From assembly GCA_013214065.1 (NCBI GenBank), contig JABSPK010000004.1, positions 248,001-312,000 on the forward strand: a stretch of 64,000 nt of DNA, read 5' to 3'. Source of the stretch: Flavobacteriaceae bacterium (GTDB taxonomy: Bacteria; Bacteroidota; Bacteroidia; Flavobacteriales; Flavobacteriaceae). Below the pieces are notes generated by a model. The model saw only the letters and a program-made list of their open reading frames with translations, was not told the origin of the DNA and made no database searches. The translations under genes were made by a program, and so were the position numbers. Of this stretch, positions 1 to 8,082 are shown one piece after another. Each line of letters begins with the position of its first letter. The stretch's first letter is position 1.

Positions 1-1553
1 TAAACGATGTTCCTCTTGATGAGGTGCGCCCCAAGGGTTTTATGTCAACACGCATGGGAAAACGGAACATGCAATGGCGTGATGACCAGCCTGCAACTTT
101 GGTTTGGACCGAAGCCTTAGACGAAGGGGATGCCGCCAAGGAGGTCGCTTACCGTGATGCCCTGTATCAGTTAAAGGCTCCATTTACCGGTAAATCCGAC
201 CTATTGTTGCAGACTGCCCAACGTTTCGGGGGCGTTGAATGGGGTGACGAGGATACCGCGGTCGCCTACGATTATTGGTGGAATACGCGAAACTTGAAGA
301 CCTATCTTTTCAATCCTTCCGATGCTTCCGAAGCTCCCAAGGTCATTGGCGACCGCAATTACCAAGACCGTTACAGCGATCCGGGAAATTTCGTGACCGC
401 CAAAAACGCCTATGGTAGACGCACCTTGAAAGAAAGCGAAGGAAAATTGTTTTTGATGGGCGATGGGTATACCAAAGACGGACAGTTCCCATTCGTTGAT
501 GCCTTTGATCTACAAACCCAGGAAACCGAACGGCTCTATCAATCGGAGTACACCGACAAATTGGAAAGCTTGAATGCGGCGATCGATATGGATGCGGGTA
601 AAATTTTGGTACGCATTGAATCACAGACCGAATATCCCAACTATTACTTCAGGAATATCAAAGGGGATAACGAACTTACTGCCTTGACGGCTTTTGAAAA
701 TCCGTTCAAGAGTTTGGAAGAGGTAGACAAAAGGGTCATCAATTACAAGCGGGACGATGGCCTCGACCTTGAAGGTACTTTGTATTTGCCCTTGGACTAC
801 GAGGAAGGTAAAAAATACCCAATGATCCTTTGGGCCTATCCTAGGGAATTCAAGGATAAATCAAGTGCTTCACAAAGTACGACCAACCCGAATGAATTCG
901 TTTATCCATATTGGGGTTCCCCGATTTACTGGGTGACACGGGGTTATGTGGTCTTGGATGACGCTGCTTTTCCGATCGTTGGCGAAGGGGATGAAGAGCC
1001 CAATGATACGTTTAGGAGCCAGTTGGTCGGCAACGCTAAGGCGGCCATTGATGCGGTCGATGAACTCGGGTATATCGATCGTGAAAAAGTAGCTGTTGGC
1101 GGGCACAGTTATGGAGCCTTCATGACGGCCAATCTGCTCTCGCATTCCAACCTATTCGCTGCCGGTATCGCCCGTAGCGGGGCGTACAACCGTACCTTGA
1201 CACCCTTCGGTTTTCAAAGTGAGGAGCGTAGCTATTGGGAAGCCCCTGAGGTGTATTACACCATGTCACCCTTTATGCATGCCGATAAGATGAAAACACC
1301 TTTGCTTTTGATTCATGGGGTCGCTGACAACAACTCAGGAACGTATCCCTTGCAAAGTGAGCGGTATTTCAATGCCTTGAAAGGTTTAGGGGCACCTGTG
1401 CGTTTGGTCATGTTGCCCAAAGAGAGCCATGGATATCGTGCAAAAGAGTCGATCATGCACATGCTTTGGGAACAAGACAGTTGGTTGGAGACCCACGTAA
1501 AAAACAAAAAGACGGAAACCGCGATCGAAAATGCCGAACAGTTCAAGGATTGA
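1..1553 (+). CDS. S9 family peptidase, glutamyl endopeptidase-like (3' part)
   Basis: This is the C-terminal part of a serine peptidase of the prolyl oligopeptidase (S9) family. The reading frame is open from the window edge, so the N-terminal part lies upstream and the GTG at 24 is not a real start. The catalytic domain is complete. The nucleophile is in the motif GGHSYGAFM (Ser codon 1107-1109), the Asp is in HGVADNNSG (1326-1328) and the His is in ESHGYRAKE (1428-1430). The ESHGYRAKES block and the tail resemble the chloroplast glutamyl endopeptidase (CGEP) branch of S9. Such enzymes cleave peptides after Glu. It converges on the next gene. Confidence 0.9.
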   Translation, partial: NDVPLDEVRPKGFMSTRMGKRNMQWRDDQPATLVWTEALDEGDAAKEVAYRDALYQLKAPFTGKSDLLLQTAQRFGGVEWGDEDTAVAYDYWWNTRNLKTYLFNPSDASEAPKVIGDRNYQDRYSDPGNFVTAKNAYGRRTLKESEGKLFLMGDGYTKDGQFPFVDAFDLQTQETERLYQSEYTDKLESLNAAIDMDAGKILVRIESQTEYPNYYFRNIKGDNELTALTAFENPFKSLEEVDKRVINYKRDDGLDLEGTLYLPLDYEEGKKYPMILWAYPREFKDKSSASQSTTNPNEFVYPYWGSPIYWVTRGYVVLDDAAFPIVGEGDEEPNDTFRSQLVGNAKAAIDAVDELGYIDREKVAVGGHSYGAFMTANLLSHSNLFAAGIARSGAYNRTLTPFGFQSEERSYWEAPEVYYTMSPFMHADKMKTPLLLIHGVADNNSGTYPLQSERYFNALKGLGAPVRLVMLPKESHGYRAKESIMHMLWEQDSWLETHVKNKKTETAIENAEQFKD

Positions 1554-1589
1554 CCTTGAGCTGTAGTCGGTGCAATGCGTTTCAGCACC

Positions 1590-2480
1590 TTAGCGATCGT
1601 TCTTCCTTAGATGCAATACGAAGGTAGCGTTGAAACCGAAAAAGAGGTTGCCGTCACGGGTATTGAAGTTATTCCTGGTTTGGGTGATGAAAGCGTCTTC
1701 TGCGATATTCGGCGCATTGCTCAAATGGAATTGGAGCATCAAATCTGTCATTTCCCAATTGACGCCAATGGCAAACGCATCAAATGTGGTGACCGATTCA
1801 ACGGGGTTGGTGAGGTAATAGTATTCCGAGGAAATGGAAACATGCCCACCGATCCGGTAGCGTCCTCCAAAGCCGATCGCAAAATGGTTTCTAGGGTCTT
1901 CCGCACTCAATGAGGAGTTACGATGTATGAAGGTCGGTGCCACTTGGAGTGAGAGGTTCCTAGTGAATTTACGGGCCAATAAGGCTTGGGTGGTAAAGGA
2001 TAACTTATCTGAAAAACCGTCACTGCGATTGATGCTGCGGTTCGGATTGGTGCGAACACTTGTATTTTGGAACACGGTCAAGCTAAAAGGTGCTCCTTTG
2101 CCTTGGGAGACCTGCCGAATCAATTTGTATTTCAAATGGCCATCCAAGATGCCATCAAAGGTGGTAGCACCCACCCCTAAAGTCAATCGATCCGAAATGG
2201 CATACGACAATCCAAATCGGGTGCTTACCCGATCGGCCAGAAAACCTTGGGTACGCTGCGGAATGTTCCAAAAACGGGTGTTGGCCGAAATCTCCAAGGT
2301 ACCTTGTTTTCGGGTTTGTACGGATTGGCCCAAAGCCAAAACGGTCGTCTTGAAGGTCGCTTCGGTCAGAATGGTTTGATCATCGATTTCCCGTTCTACC
2401 TCATCCAACAGGGATTGTGCCCTTCCTAACGAAACGGTACATACGAATAGGACCAGCAGATAGCGTGCTTTATTTTTCAT
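1590..2480 (-). CDS. DUF5777 family outer-membrane barrel protein, copy A
   Basis: About 296 residues: a signal peptide ending near GRAQS, then alternating amphipathic strands (for example RFGLSYAISDRLTLGVG) with a charged C-terminal end, as expected for a small outer-membrane beta-barrel of the DUF5777 family. The function of the family is not known. The ATG at 2480 is preferred over the TTG at 2489. It overlaps the end of the upstream yceI-like gene by 11 bases, so the two are probably translationally coupled. It is the last gene of the minus-strand group 5367-1590. A paralogue with the same domain lies at 5811-6656, also beside YceI and OB-fold genes. Confidence 0.8.
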   Translation of the reverse strand: MKNKARYLLVLFVCTVSLGRAQSLLDEVEREIDDQTILTEATFKTTVLALGQSVQTRKQGTLEISANTRFWNIPQRTQGFLADRVSTRFGLSYAISDRLTLGVGATTFDGILDGHLKYKLIRQVSQGKGAPFSLTVFQNTSVRTNPNRSINRSDGFSDKLSFTTQALLARKFTRNLSLQVAPTFIHRNSSLSAEDPRNHFAIGFGGRYRIGGHVSISSEYYYLTNPVESVTTFDAFAIGVNWEMTDLMLQFHLSNAPNIAEDAFITQTRNNFNTRDGNLFFGFNATFVLHLRKNDR

Positions 2481-3015
2481 AGGATGCAAATTGGATTCTA
2501 AAGGTCACTTCGATGGTTTTCGCGATATTACCGGCCACAATGGGCGGTATTTTGATTTGGTAATCGGCCACGGTCATCGTAAAGGATCCCGTTAAGAGCA
2601 ATCCTTGACCGACACGTTCAATGGTGGTTTTGATTTCTTTTTCTTTGGTCACCCCATGAAGGCTGATCATGCCTTTGACCAATTTGGTCTGGGTTTCGGG
2701 CAGCTTGGGATCGAACTCCAAAATCCTTCCTTCGAAAGTCGCTTTCGGGTGGATGTCCGATTCGATATAACTTTCATTAAAGTGCTCTTGCATCAACGCT
2801 TTCTTGAAGACAAAAGCGCGCATCAACATACTGATGGCGATTTCGTTCTTGTCTAAATCAATGATGCTGAAGACTTGGTTGTTGGTCGCTTCGATGTTCT
2901 CTACCGAGGTATAGGAAAAAAAGGAAACCTGTCCTTGTCTTGCCACCAATCGGTCTTGGCCAAAGACGAGCGTCATCGGAAACAGCAGTAATAGTATTAG
3001 GGTCGGTCGGTTCAT
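2470..3015 (-). CDS. YceI family protein, copy A
   Basis: A 181-residue exported protein with an N-terminal signal peptide (FPMTLVFGQ) and a YceI lipocalin-like domain. Typical features are FKKALMQEHFNESYIESD in the middle and LHGVTKEKEI towards the end. YceI proteins form an extended barrel that holds a polyisoprenoid or similar lipid in the periplasm; the ligand here is unknown. It starts one base after the OB-fold gene and overlaps the DUF5777 gene. The second YceI of the window (7071-7634) shares the same FKNSLMQEHFNENYIESD block, so the two are clear paralogues. Confidence 0.88.
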   Translation of the reverse strand: MNRPTLILLLLFPMTLVFGQDRLVARQGQVSFFSYTSVENIEATNNQVFSIIDLDKNEIAISMLMRAFVFKKALMQEHFNESYIESDIHPKATFEGRILEFDPKLPETQTKLVKGMISLHGVTKEKEIKTTIERVGQGLLLTGSFTMTVADYQIKIPPIVAGNIAKTIEVTFRIQFASYEK

Positions 3016-3016
3016 T

Positions 3017-3445
3017 TTAGTTGGCGATTAATACACAGTTCAGTAATATGGCATCCATCAAAAAGCCTTTGCAGACCCCTTTAAGTTTTATGGAATCGCC
3101 CTTGGCGATCGATTGGATTTCTTCGACCATGCCACTGTCCATATCGCAAATCAAACAGGCATATTCACCCTGTCCTTGCAATAATACGGTATATCGGTTA
3201 TTCAAAAAAGTGACTTCCTTGACGGTGCCGGCCACTTCGATGACTTTTTCAACATAATTTTCATTGGCTTTCGCCTCATCCGCAAGAAATTCGGCCAAGA
3301 GATCCTTAGAGCTGATCTTGATTTCAACGAGGGTGTCGGAATCGACGGTTTCAGGAGCCCGGTTCACGTAATGTGTCACCCATATGGTGAGAAGAACGAC
3401 CAAAGTGAGGAAGCCGATTGCCGCAATGTAGTTTTTTCGGGCCAT
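3017..3445 (-). CDS. membrane-anchored OB-fold (tRNA_anti-like) protein, copy A
   Basis: A 142-residue protein with one N-terminal membrane anchor (residues 7-26). The external domain resembles the tRNA_anti-like OB-fold family; the strand pattern VIEVAGTVKEVTFLNNRYTV is followed by GDSIKLKGVCKGF. Two cysteines (CLIC) lie in the middle and two more near the end. With a periplasmic location, nucleic-acid binding is unlikely. It sits between a small lipoprotein gene and YceI. A paralogue at 6667-7074 is placed next to the second YceI. Function unknown. Confidence 0.75.
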   Translation of the reverse strand: MARKNYIAAIGFLTLVVLLTIWVTHYVNRAPETVDSDTLVEIKISSKDLLAEFLADEAKANENYVEKVIEVAGTVKEVTFLNNRYTVLLQGQGEYACLICDMDSGMVEEIQSIAKGDSIKLKGVCKGFLMDAILLNCVLIAN

Positions 3446-3468
3446 TTCAATAGGTGCCTTGATAACCG

Positions 3469-3499
3469 AAAGGGCCAGAATTATGGAAACTGGCCCTTT
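3469..3499 (-). terminator. hairpin terminator after the small lipoprotein gene
   Basis: A perfect 9-bp stem (AAAGGGCCA with TGGCCCTTT, 3469-3477 and 3491-3499) with a 13-nt loop lies 16 bases after the stop of the small lipoprotein gene. The T tract on the minus strand is weak, so it may only attenuate transcription into the OB-fold, YceI and DUF5777 genes. Confidence 0.6.
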
Positions 3500-3514
3500 G
3501 GTTTCAGACTAAAC

Positions 3515-3682
3515 TTAACTTAAAAAACAAGACATAGCAATTTGTTTCCCATCAATTTTAATGATCGTTGAGGTCGGTGGGTCGACTTCGTTTGCGGCAT
3601 AGGCACTATCGTCATCATCATTACACGAGTAGCCCAGTACCCCTAATAAGATCATCAAGTACATTATAAATCTAGTCTTCAT
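3515..3682 (-). CDS. small lipoprotein
   Basis: A 55-residue predicted lipoprotein. It starts MKTRFIMYLM and has a hydrophobic stretch ending in a lipobox (LGYSC) followed by an Asp run (NDDDDS). The ATG at 3682 gives a normal signal peptide; the longer start at 3703 only adds a tail. It lies 23 bases downstream of the lamin-tail lipoprotein and before a hairpin. No family is recognised. The Cys-Asn-Asp run after the lipobox resembles the surface-export signal of Bacteroidota lipoproteins (known for the group, inferred here). Confidence 0.55.
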   Translation of the reverse strand: MKTRFIMYLMILLGVLGYSCNDDDDSAYAANEVDPPTSTIIKIDGKQIAMSCFLS

Positions 3683-3705
3683 AATATGAAATTTAAGGTT
3701 CACGA

Positions 3706-5367
3706 TTAGTTGCCGGTATCGGTTCCGTCATTGTATCCGTCATAACCGTCAGTGGAATCGTCGTTGCTTCCGTTTCCATTGCCGTTATTTTGCCCGCCTT
3801 GGCTATTCGATGAACTTGATGAGCCGTTTCCAGATCCAAGGGTAGGGGTGGTGTCTTCTGCCCAATCATCTGAGGTGAATCCTTCTCCATCATAAGCGAT
3901 GCTGGATCCTGATGCTACGTTGGGCACAAAACCTCCCGCATTCCAGATACCCGCTTCGACGGCAACACTCTCCCTGACGTTTCCTGAGTTCCCCCATTGT
4001 ACGAAACTCCTGATGTTGTCGGCATTACCGAATCCATTGTTATTGGCGTATAGACCCAAACCGCCAGCGTGGTTAGGAGCTTCCAAAGCTGCTGGGGTAA
4101 TCACCAAGAAATCACCGGGGGCCAAATTGACATCACCAGAAACTATGGTGGTCATGGCTGGGTCACCGATCCTGAAGTATTGGCCAGGTCCGAAGCACAT
4201 CCAGTAGTCCGATAGATCGACGGTAGTGTTTCCGTTGTTATACAATTCGATGAGATCTTCTACCAAGTATTCGACTTCATTGATGATGACCGAACGGATT
4301 TCAGGTGCGGTAAAGCTGTTGGCTGCACCGAAGGTCGTTGTCGTTGTCTCAGACCAATCGGCTGCTGATGAGCCTTCTCCGTCATAGGCGATGCTGTTGT
4401 CGGCACTGCCTACAACGTCGACGTATTCACCAGCGGTCCAGAGCCCAGCTTCGACGGCCACATTCTCACGTGGACTACCTGCAGCACCCCACTGGACGAA
4501 ATCCAGGATGTTGGCGGCGTCAGCAAAACCATCGTTGTTGGCATAAAGGCCGATACCTCCGGTAGCGCTGGGCATTTCATAGGCAATACTCAAAAAGGCA
4601 CCGGGTTGAAGGTTTAAATCGCCTTCAACGCTCAAGTCTCCGACCCTTCTATAGGTTCCAGGGCCGAGGCAAAGAAAGTAATCGCTAACATCAACGGCTA
4701 CATTACCGTTGTTGTACAATTCTAGGAAGTTACCCAAGTAACCGACCTCGTTCAAGACGACAGAGGCTTCAGGGGTAACAGGTTCCGTGACGACATTGGA
4801 GCTTCCCAAAGTTACGGTAGAGGTCTCGGTCCAATCGGATGAGGCTTCCCCTTCGCCATCATATACAATACTGTTGGCAGCATCTTCAAGAACGGGGATA
4901 AAGTCACCAGCGGTCCAAATTCCAGCGGCAACGGCTACATTTTCACGCGCGTTTCCTGCATTACCCCACTGAACGAAATCGGCAATGTTCGCGGCATCTC
5001 CGAACCCGGAGTTGTTGATGTAAAGGCCAAGACCACCGGTAGCTCCTGGACGTGCATAGTTCAAGACCAAGAAATCACCGGGTTCCATAGTGGCATTACC
5101 CGAAGTGATCAAGGTACTGACCCGATCGTAAGTGCCTGGGCCAAGGCAAAGGAAATAATCGCTTACATCAATGGCGATGTCACCATTATTGTAGAGTTCG
5201 ACTTCGGCGCTAAGGTAAGCGACTTCGTTGATGACGACCGAGGCCTCACCTACAGGCCCGTTATCAACGGGTGGGTTGGAAGTATCGTCAGGCACCTCGG
5301 TGACATCGTCTTCCGAGCACGCCATAATAGCGATAGCAATTGCAAATAGTGATAGAAACTTTTTCAT
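3706..5367 (-). CDS. lipoprotein with three lamin-tail-domain repeats
   Basis: A 553-residue lipoprotein (MKKFLSLFAIAIAIMACSEDD). The body is three tandem copies, each about 150 residues, of a lamin-tail-like domain. Each copy has the sequence order VVINEV, ELYNNG, VDVSDYFLCLGPGTY, GLGLYANN, FVQWG and ENVAVEAG. Each ends with a linker of the type YDGEG-DW-T-LGS. The last 45 residues are Ser/Gly/Asn/Asp-rich low complexity. Such domains in secreted bacterial proteins are thought to bind surfaces or partners; no enzyme motif is visible. It is the first gene of the 5367-1590 group and has a promoter nearly identical to that of the cytochrome lipoprotein at 8044. Confidence 0.8.
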   Translation of the reverse strand: MKKFLSLFAIAIAIMACSEDDVTEVPDDTSNPPVDNGPVGEASVVINEVAYLSAEVELYNNGDIAIDVSDYFLCLGPGTYDRVSTLITSGNATMEPGDFLVLNYARPGATGGLGLYINNSGFGDAANIADFVQWGNAGNARENVAVAAGIWTAGDFIPVLEDAANSIVYDGEGEASSDWTETSTVTLGSSNVVTEPVTPEASVVLNEVGYLGNFLELYNNGNVAVDVSDYFLCLGPGTYRRVGDLSVEGDLNLQPGAFLSIAYEMPSATGGIGLYANNDGFADAANILDFVQWGAAGSPRENVAVEAGLWTAGEYVDVVGSADNSIAYDGEGSSAADWSETTTTTFGAANSFTAPEIRSVIINEVEYLVEDLIELYNNGNTTVDLSDYWMCFGPGQYFRIGDPAMTTIVSGDVNLAPGDFLVITPAALEAPNHAGGLGLYANNNGFGNADNIRSFVQWGNSGNVRESVAVEAGIWNAGGFVPNVASGSSIAYDGEGFTSDDWAEDTTPTLGSGNGSSSSSNSQGGQNNGNGNGSNDDSTDGYDGYNDGTDTGN

Positions 5368-5400
5368 TTTAATTGTTTTTATAGGATTTGTTAATTTCTG

Positions 5401-5480
5401 CTACAAAGCAACGATGCCTTGTGTGCTTCTTTCTTATAAATGTGTGTGAAAGGGAATTTTCGGCCTTAAAAGGGAATAAA
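5401..5480 (-). promoter_or_regulatory. promoter with tandem AAAGGGAA operator, copy A
   Basis: Two AAAGGGAA octamers (5449-5456 and 5469-5476, plus-strand reading) are exactly 20 bp apart, with GGCCTT between them. A CATTTATA element and then TTGCTTTG (minus strand, 5411-5404, one mismatch to TAnnTTTG) follow towards the gene. The 80-nt block aligns without gaps to 8083-8162; 36 of 42 bases match over 5435-5476. The distance to the start codon (82 nt from the nearer repeat) is also nearly the same. Direct repeats about two helical turns apart are the known layout of LytTR binding sites, and a LytTR gene lies at 8247. That link is inference. Confidence 0.7.
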
Positions 5481-5515
5481 TTCAGTTGGCCGAATTCCAC
5501 TTTTCACAAATGGTT

Positions 5516-5809
5516 TTAAGCGCATTCCCTTTGAATATCAAGTATTTGAGTGCATTCTATGCATGGAATGTCAAAACCGATCCGTTCTTCGCCCCGTTCG
5601 GGGAACCCTAAGTCGGAAAGGGCGTTCAATACCTTTGAAATTTCATTTGCCCTGATAAAATTGAAGACCACTAAGGCTTCCTCAGGATACAATCGTACAT
5701 GGGTCACATCTTCAATTTGCGACAAGACGTTTTTGATGGTTTCGGCGCATCGCTGGCAAAAAGATTGCTGGACCGGAATACGGGCTGTGTGTGATTTCAT
5801 CGCTTCCAT
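5516..5809 (-). CDS. small HMA-like cysteine protein
   Basis: A 97-residue protein with the length and pattern of a heavy-metal-associated (ferredoxin-like) domain. It has a CQRC motif at residues 18-21, then a helix, DVTHVRLYPEEALVVFNF and a second helix ending LGFPERG. A second pair CIEC (83-86) and a final Cys follow. The sequence alone does not say which metal it binds. The ATG at 5809 lies 1 base beyond the DUF5777 stop, so it is the last gene of the second cassette. The longer frame to 5890 would overlap the barrel gene and is not used. Confidence 0.6.
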   Translation of the reverse strand: MEAMKSHTARIPVQQSFCQRCAETIKNVLSQIEDVTHVRLYPEEALVVFNFIRANEISKVLNALSDLGFPERGEERIGFDIPCIECTQILDIQRECA

Positions 5810-5810
5810 C

Positions 5811-6656
5811 TTAAAAGACCCTTGATAAATTGAAGCCAAAGAAAATATCCAGTTCCGACCAATCACCGGTCGCCCGACCCAAAAAGCCATTGGTATTCAT
5901 CGGTTGGGCGTTGGTGAAGTGCAGTTGGAAAACGTGTCCCCCGGTTTCGATATCGATACCGATCGATAGTGGGTTCTTGAACGGTGAGGTATCGGCGCGG
6001 TTCAAATGCAATCCGTAATCGACATTCAATGAAAGCCGTTTCGATAGTTTGTGCCTTCCGCCGAATCCCAGGGCGTATTGTGAATTTTCCTGTTCATCGA
6101 TCGATACCAAATTATCGTGGAAAAGGGTGGGGATAAGTTCCAAGGAAAAATTCTTGTTGAATTTTTTTGAAATCAGCAATTGGGCGGTGTATCCCAAACG
6201 GTTTTGGAATTCCAACCCCGGAAGGTTCCCCTGATCCAGGGCACCGTTAATCAAAACGGTGCCAAAACCGACGAGGGTGATCGGAAAGCCCTTCTTTTGC
6301 TGTCGGGCCAAGCGAACTTTTAACGAACTCTCATAGGTTTTCAAGAAGGAACTACGTGAAACCCCTAGGGTGACCCCGTCTGAGATTCCATAGATAAAGT
6401 TCAATCGGGTGACCGCTTGGTCAAGACCGAAAAAGTCTTCAAAACCTGGTTTTATCGATCCAAAACGGTGCGAGACTACAAAGTAGAGTTCGTTTTTGGA
6501 TACCATTTTGGTCGATTCGAAATTGACGATTTTCAAACCTTTGAACGCGGCACTTTCATATTTGTCGGTCGCATCGGTATCGATTTCGTCGAATAGATCG
6601 TCTTGTGCTATCCCACATAGGGGTACAAAAAACAGAAGGAAAAACAGTATTCTCAT
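5811..6656 (-). CDS. DUF5777 family outer-membrane barrel protein, copy B
   Basis: 281 residues with a signal peptide (LFFLLFFVPLCGIAQ) and a barrel of amphipathic strands ending in an aromatic C-terminus (GFNLSRVF). It shares with copy A the blocks YGISDGVTLGVSRSSF, FSLELIPTLFHD and QYALGFGGRHKLSKRLSL. It lies 10 bases after the OB-fold gene and just before the small cysteine protein. Membership of DUF5777 is from recognition of the family; a role in moving or binding a periplasmic substrate is only a guess. Confidence 0.8.
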   Translation of the reverse strand: MRILFFLLFFVPLCGIAQDDLFDEIDTDATDKYESAAFKGLKIVNFESTKMVSKNELYFVVSHRFGSIKPGFEDFFGLDQAVTRLNFIYGISDGVTLGVSRSSFLKTYESSLKVRLARQQKKGFPITLVGFGTVLINGALDQGNLPGLEFQNRLGYTAQLLISKKFNKNFSLELIPTLFHDNLVSIDEQENSQYALGFGGRHKLSKRLSLNVDYGLHLNRADTSPFKNPLSIGIDIETGGHVFQLHFTNAQPMNTNGFLGRATGDWSELDIFFGFNLSRVF

Positions 6657-6666
6657 TGTTGGTGTT

Positions 6667-7074
6667 TTAGTTTGTTATCAATAATATGGCTTGGTCGACC
6701 TTGACCATTTCGAGCAGATCGTCATAACCGACATAGCGCCCTTTCATCACCACCATGGCCCCTTCGGACAACTGTGGGAGTTCCCGCTCGGGATCCAGGG
6801 CGACTTGAACGCTTCCATCCAATATGATGGTGTTGCCATCTTCTATTTCGGAGATGCCCCCGCTGATTTCGATGACGCTGTCGGCAAGTGCCTGTTCTTC
6901 GGAAACTGAGGCCTGGACCTTCTGCATGAGCGCTGCGGTCTCAATTCGCAATGCCGCTTTTTCTTCTGCGATATCGCGATGCCCGCCGAAGAGGTACTCA
7001 TTGGCCGCGAAAGCCAACAAGGCAACCAGTAAGATCGAAACGACGGTTAGCGTTATTTTTCTTCGTTGTTTCAT
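6667..7074 (-). CDS. membrane-anchored OB-fold (tRNA_anti-like) protein, copy B
   Basis: 135 residues with a membrane anchor at 8-24 and an external domain with the OB pattern of copy A: VIEISGGISEIEDGNTIILDGSV, then GAMVVMKGRYVGYDDLLEMVKVD. Unlike copy A it has no cysteines. Its ATG overlaps the stop of the YceI gene by 4 bases, a sign of translational coupling. The gene order differs from copy A, where OB comes before YceI, so the cassettes have been rearranged since duplication. Confidence 0.72.
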   Translation of the reverse strand: MKQRRKITLTVVSILLVALLAFAANEYLFGGHRDIAEEKAALRIETAALMQKVQASVSEEQALADSVIEISGGISEIEDGNTIILDGSVQVALDPERELPQLSEGAMVVMKGRYVGYDDLLEMVKVDQAILLITN

Positions 7075-7634
7075 TTCTTTTGAAGTTTGAAATTGACGGC
7101 AACCAAAACCTCTTTGGCGATTTTGTTGCGAACGATTTTTGGGATTTCAATGGCAAAGTCCTGGGGTGTGACCTTGAATTCACCTTCTATAAAAATGGTC
7201 TCATCGATACGATGGATGTTCATGGTGTCGTCAAGTTCATGGGTGACCCCGTGAAGTTCAAGGGTGCCTTTGATGCGCGCGGTTTTCGGGCTCGCATCCA
7301 AACCGTTAAGGTCCGTGTCTAAAAGTTCGCCTTTGAAAATCGCTTTGGGGTAGGTATCCGATTCGATGTAATTCTCGTTGAAATGTTCTTGCATCAACGA
7401 ATTCTTGAATCGAAATCCTTTGACCAGGGCAAGGGCGGCGATTTGATTGGTGGCCACATCAAGAATGGCCGTCGCAGATCCGGTGGTCGCCTTGACTTCT
7501 TCGAAGAGTTTTTCAGAAGCTTCGAAGGTAATCGAGCCGGTCTTGTCGATAAATTTCGATTGGGCCCGGCATATTTGGGTGCCGGATGTCGCTATGACCA
7601 AGCATAGTAATACTAAGGTTTTCAGTGTTTTCAT
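7071..7634 (-). CDS. YceI family protein, copy B
   Basis: 187 residues with an N-terminal signal peptide (LVLLCLVIATSGTQICRAQ) and a YceI domain containing FKNSLMQEHFNENYIESD, LHGVTHELDD and a C-terminal VAVNFKLQKK. It probably carries a lipid-like ligand in the periplasm, as known for the family. It lies 17 bases after the cytochrome lipoprotein gene and overlaps the OB-fold gene. It is the paralogue of 2470-3015. Confidence 0.88.
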   Translation of the reverse strand: MKTLKTLVLLCLVIATSGTQICRAQSKFIDKTGSITFEASEKLFEEVKATTGSATAILDVATNQIAALALVKGFRFKNSLMQEHFNENYIESDTYPKAIFKGELLDTDLNGLDASPKTARIKGTLELHGVTHELDDTMNIHRIDETIFIEGEFKVTPQDFAIEIPKIVRNKIAKEVLVAVNFKLQKK

Positions 7635-7651
7635 TTCAGTTTGTTTAGAGG

Positions 7652-8044
7652 TTATTCAGGTGTTCCTTCCTCGATCCATTGTGCGATCAAATCGATAGAT
7701 GCTTGAGGGATTCTCGCTGCCGGGGGCATCGCACCCGGTTCTCCGGTTTGCAAGGATGTCGTGCGAAGAATGGCATCGCTCCGAGAGCTGACTTGTGCAA
7801 AAGTGGTCAGTGAAAACGGTGCCCCGTTTCGTGTAGGGTTCGAATGACAACCCAAGCAGTTTCTGGTGATGATGGGTGCGATGTCGTCGCCATAGGTGAC
7901 CGTGGCGTTGGTTCCGTCATCTGGGTCTACGGTTTCTTCGTTTTCCCCTTCTTCGACTAACAGGAGGTCACTTTCACTGTCATTCGTACAGCCGATCAAA
8001 AGGAGTACGAAAACGGCTTGGAAGAAGATTGCTTTTCTTTTCAT
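7652..8044 (-). CDS. lipoprotein with a c-type cytochrome motif
   Basis: 130 residues starting MKRKAIFFQAV, with a lipobox (LLLIGC, Cys19) and an acidic linker. A compact domain with one heme c site follows: CLGCH at 63-67, with Met106 in GAMPPAARIP as the likely distal ligand and a final helix IDLIAQWIEEG. This is the short cytochrome type often tethered to the outer side of a membrane in Bacteroidota. The ATG at 8044 fits the lipobox better than 8104. As the first gene of copy B it carries the LytTR-type promoter at 8083-8162. It suggests electron transfer for the whole cassette. Confidence 0.8.
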   Translation of the reverse strand: MKRKAIFFQAVFVLLLIGCTNDSESDLLLVEEGENEETVDPDDGTNATVTYGDDIAPIITRNCLGCHSNPTRNGAPFSLTTFAQVSSRSDAILRTTSLQTGEPGAMPPAARIPQASIDLIAQWIEEGTPE

Positions 8045-8082
8045 ACGTTTGTTTTTGGTTGAACATTTATTTTTTTGCTTCA

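Noticed and set aside
1569-1589. GGTGC/GCACC hairpin between the S9 gene and DUF5777 copy A as terminator
   Set aside because: The stem is only 5 bp, the loop is 11 nt and there is no T run in either direction.
3706-5367. DNA repeats in the lamin-tail gene as a CRISPR array or mobile element
   Set aside because: The repeats are about 450 bp, coding and in frame, and no spacers or terminal inverted repeats are seen.
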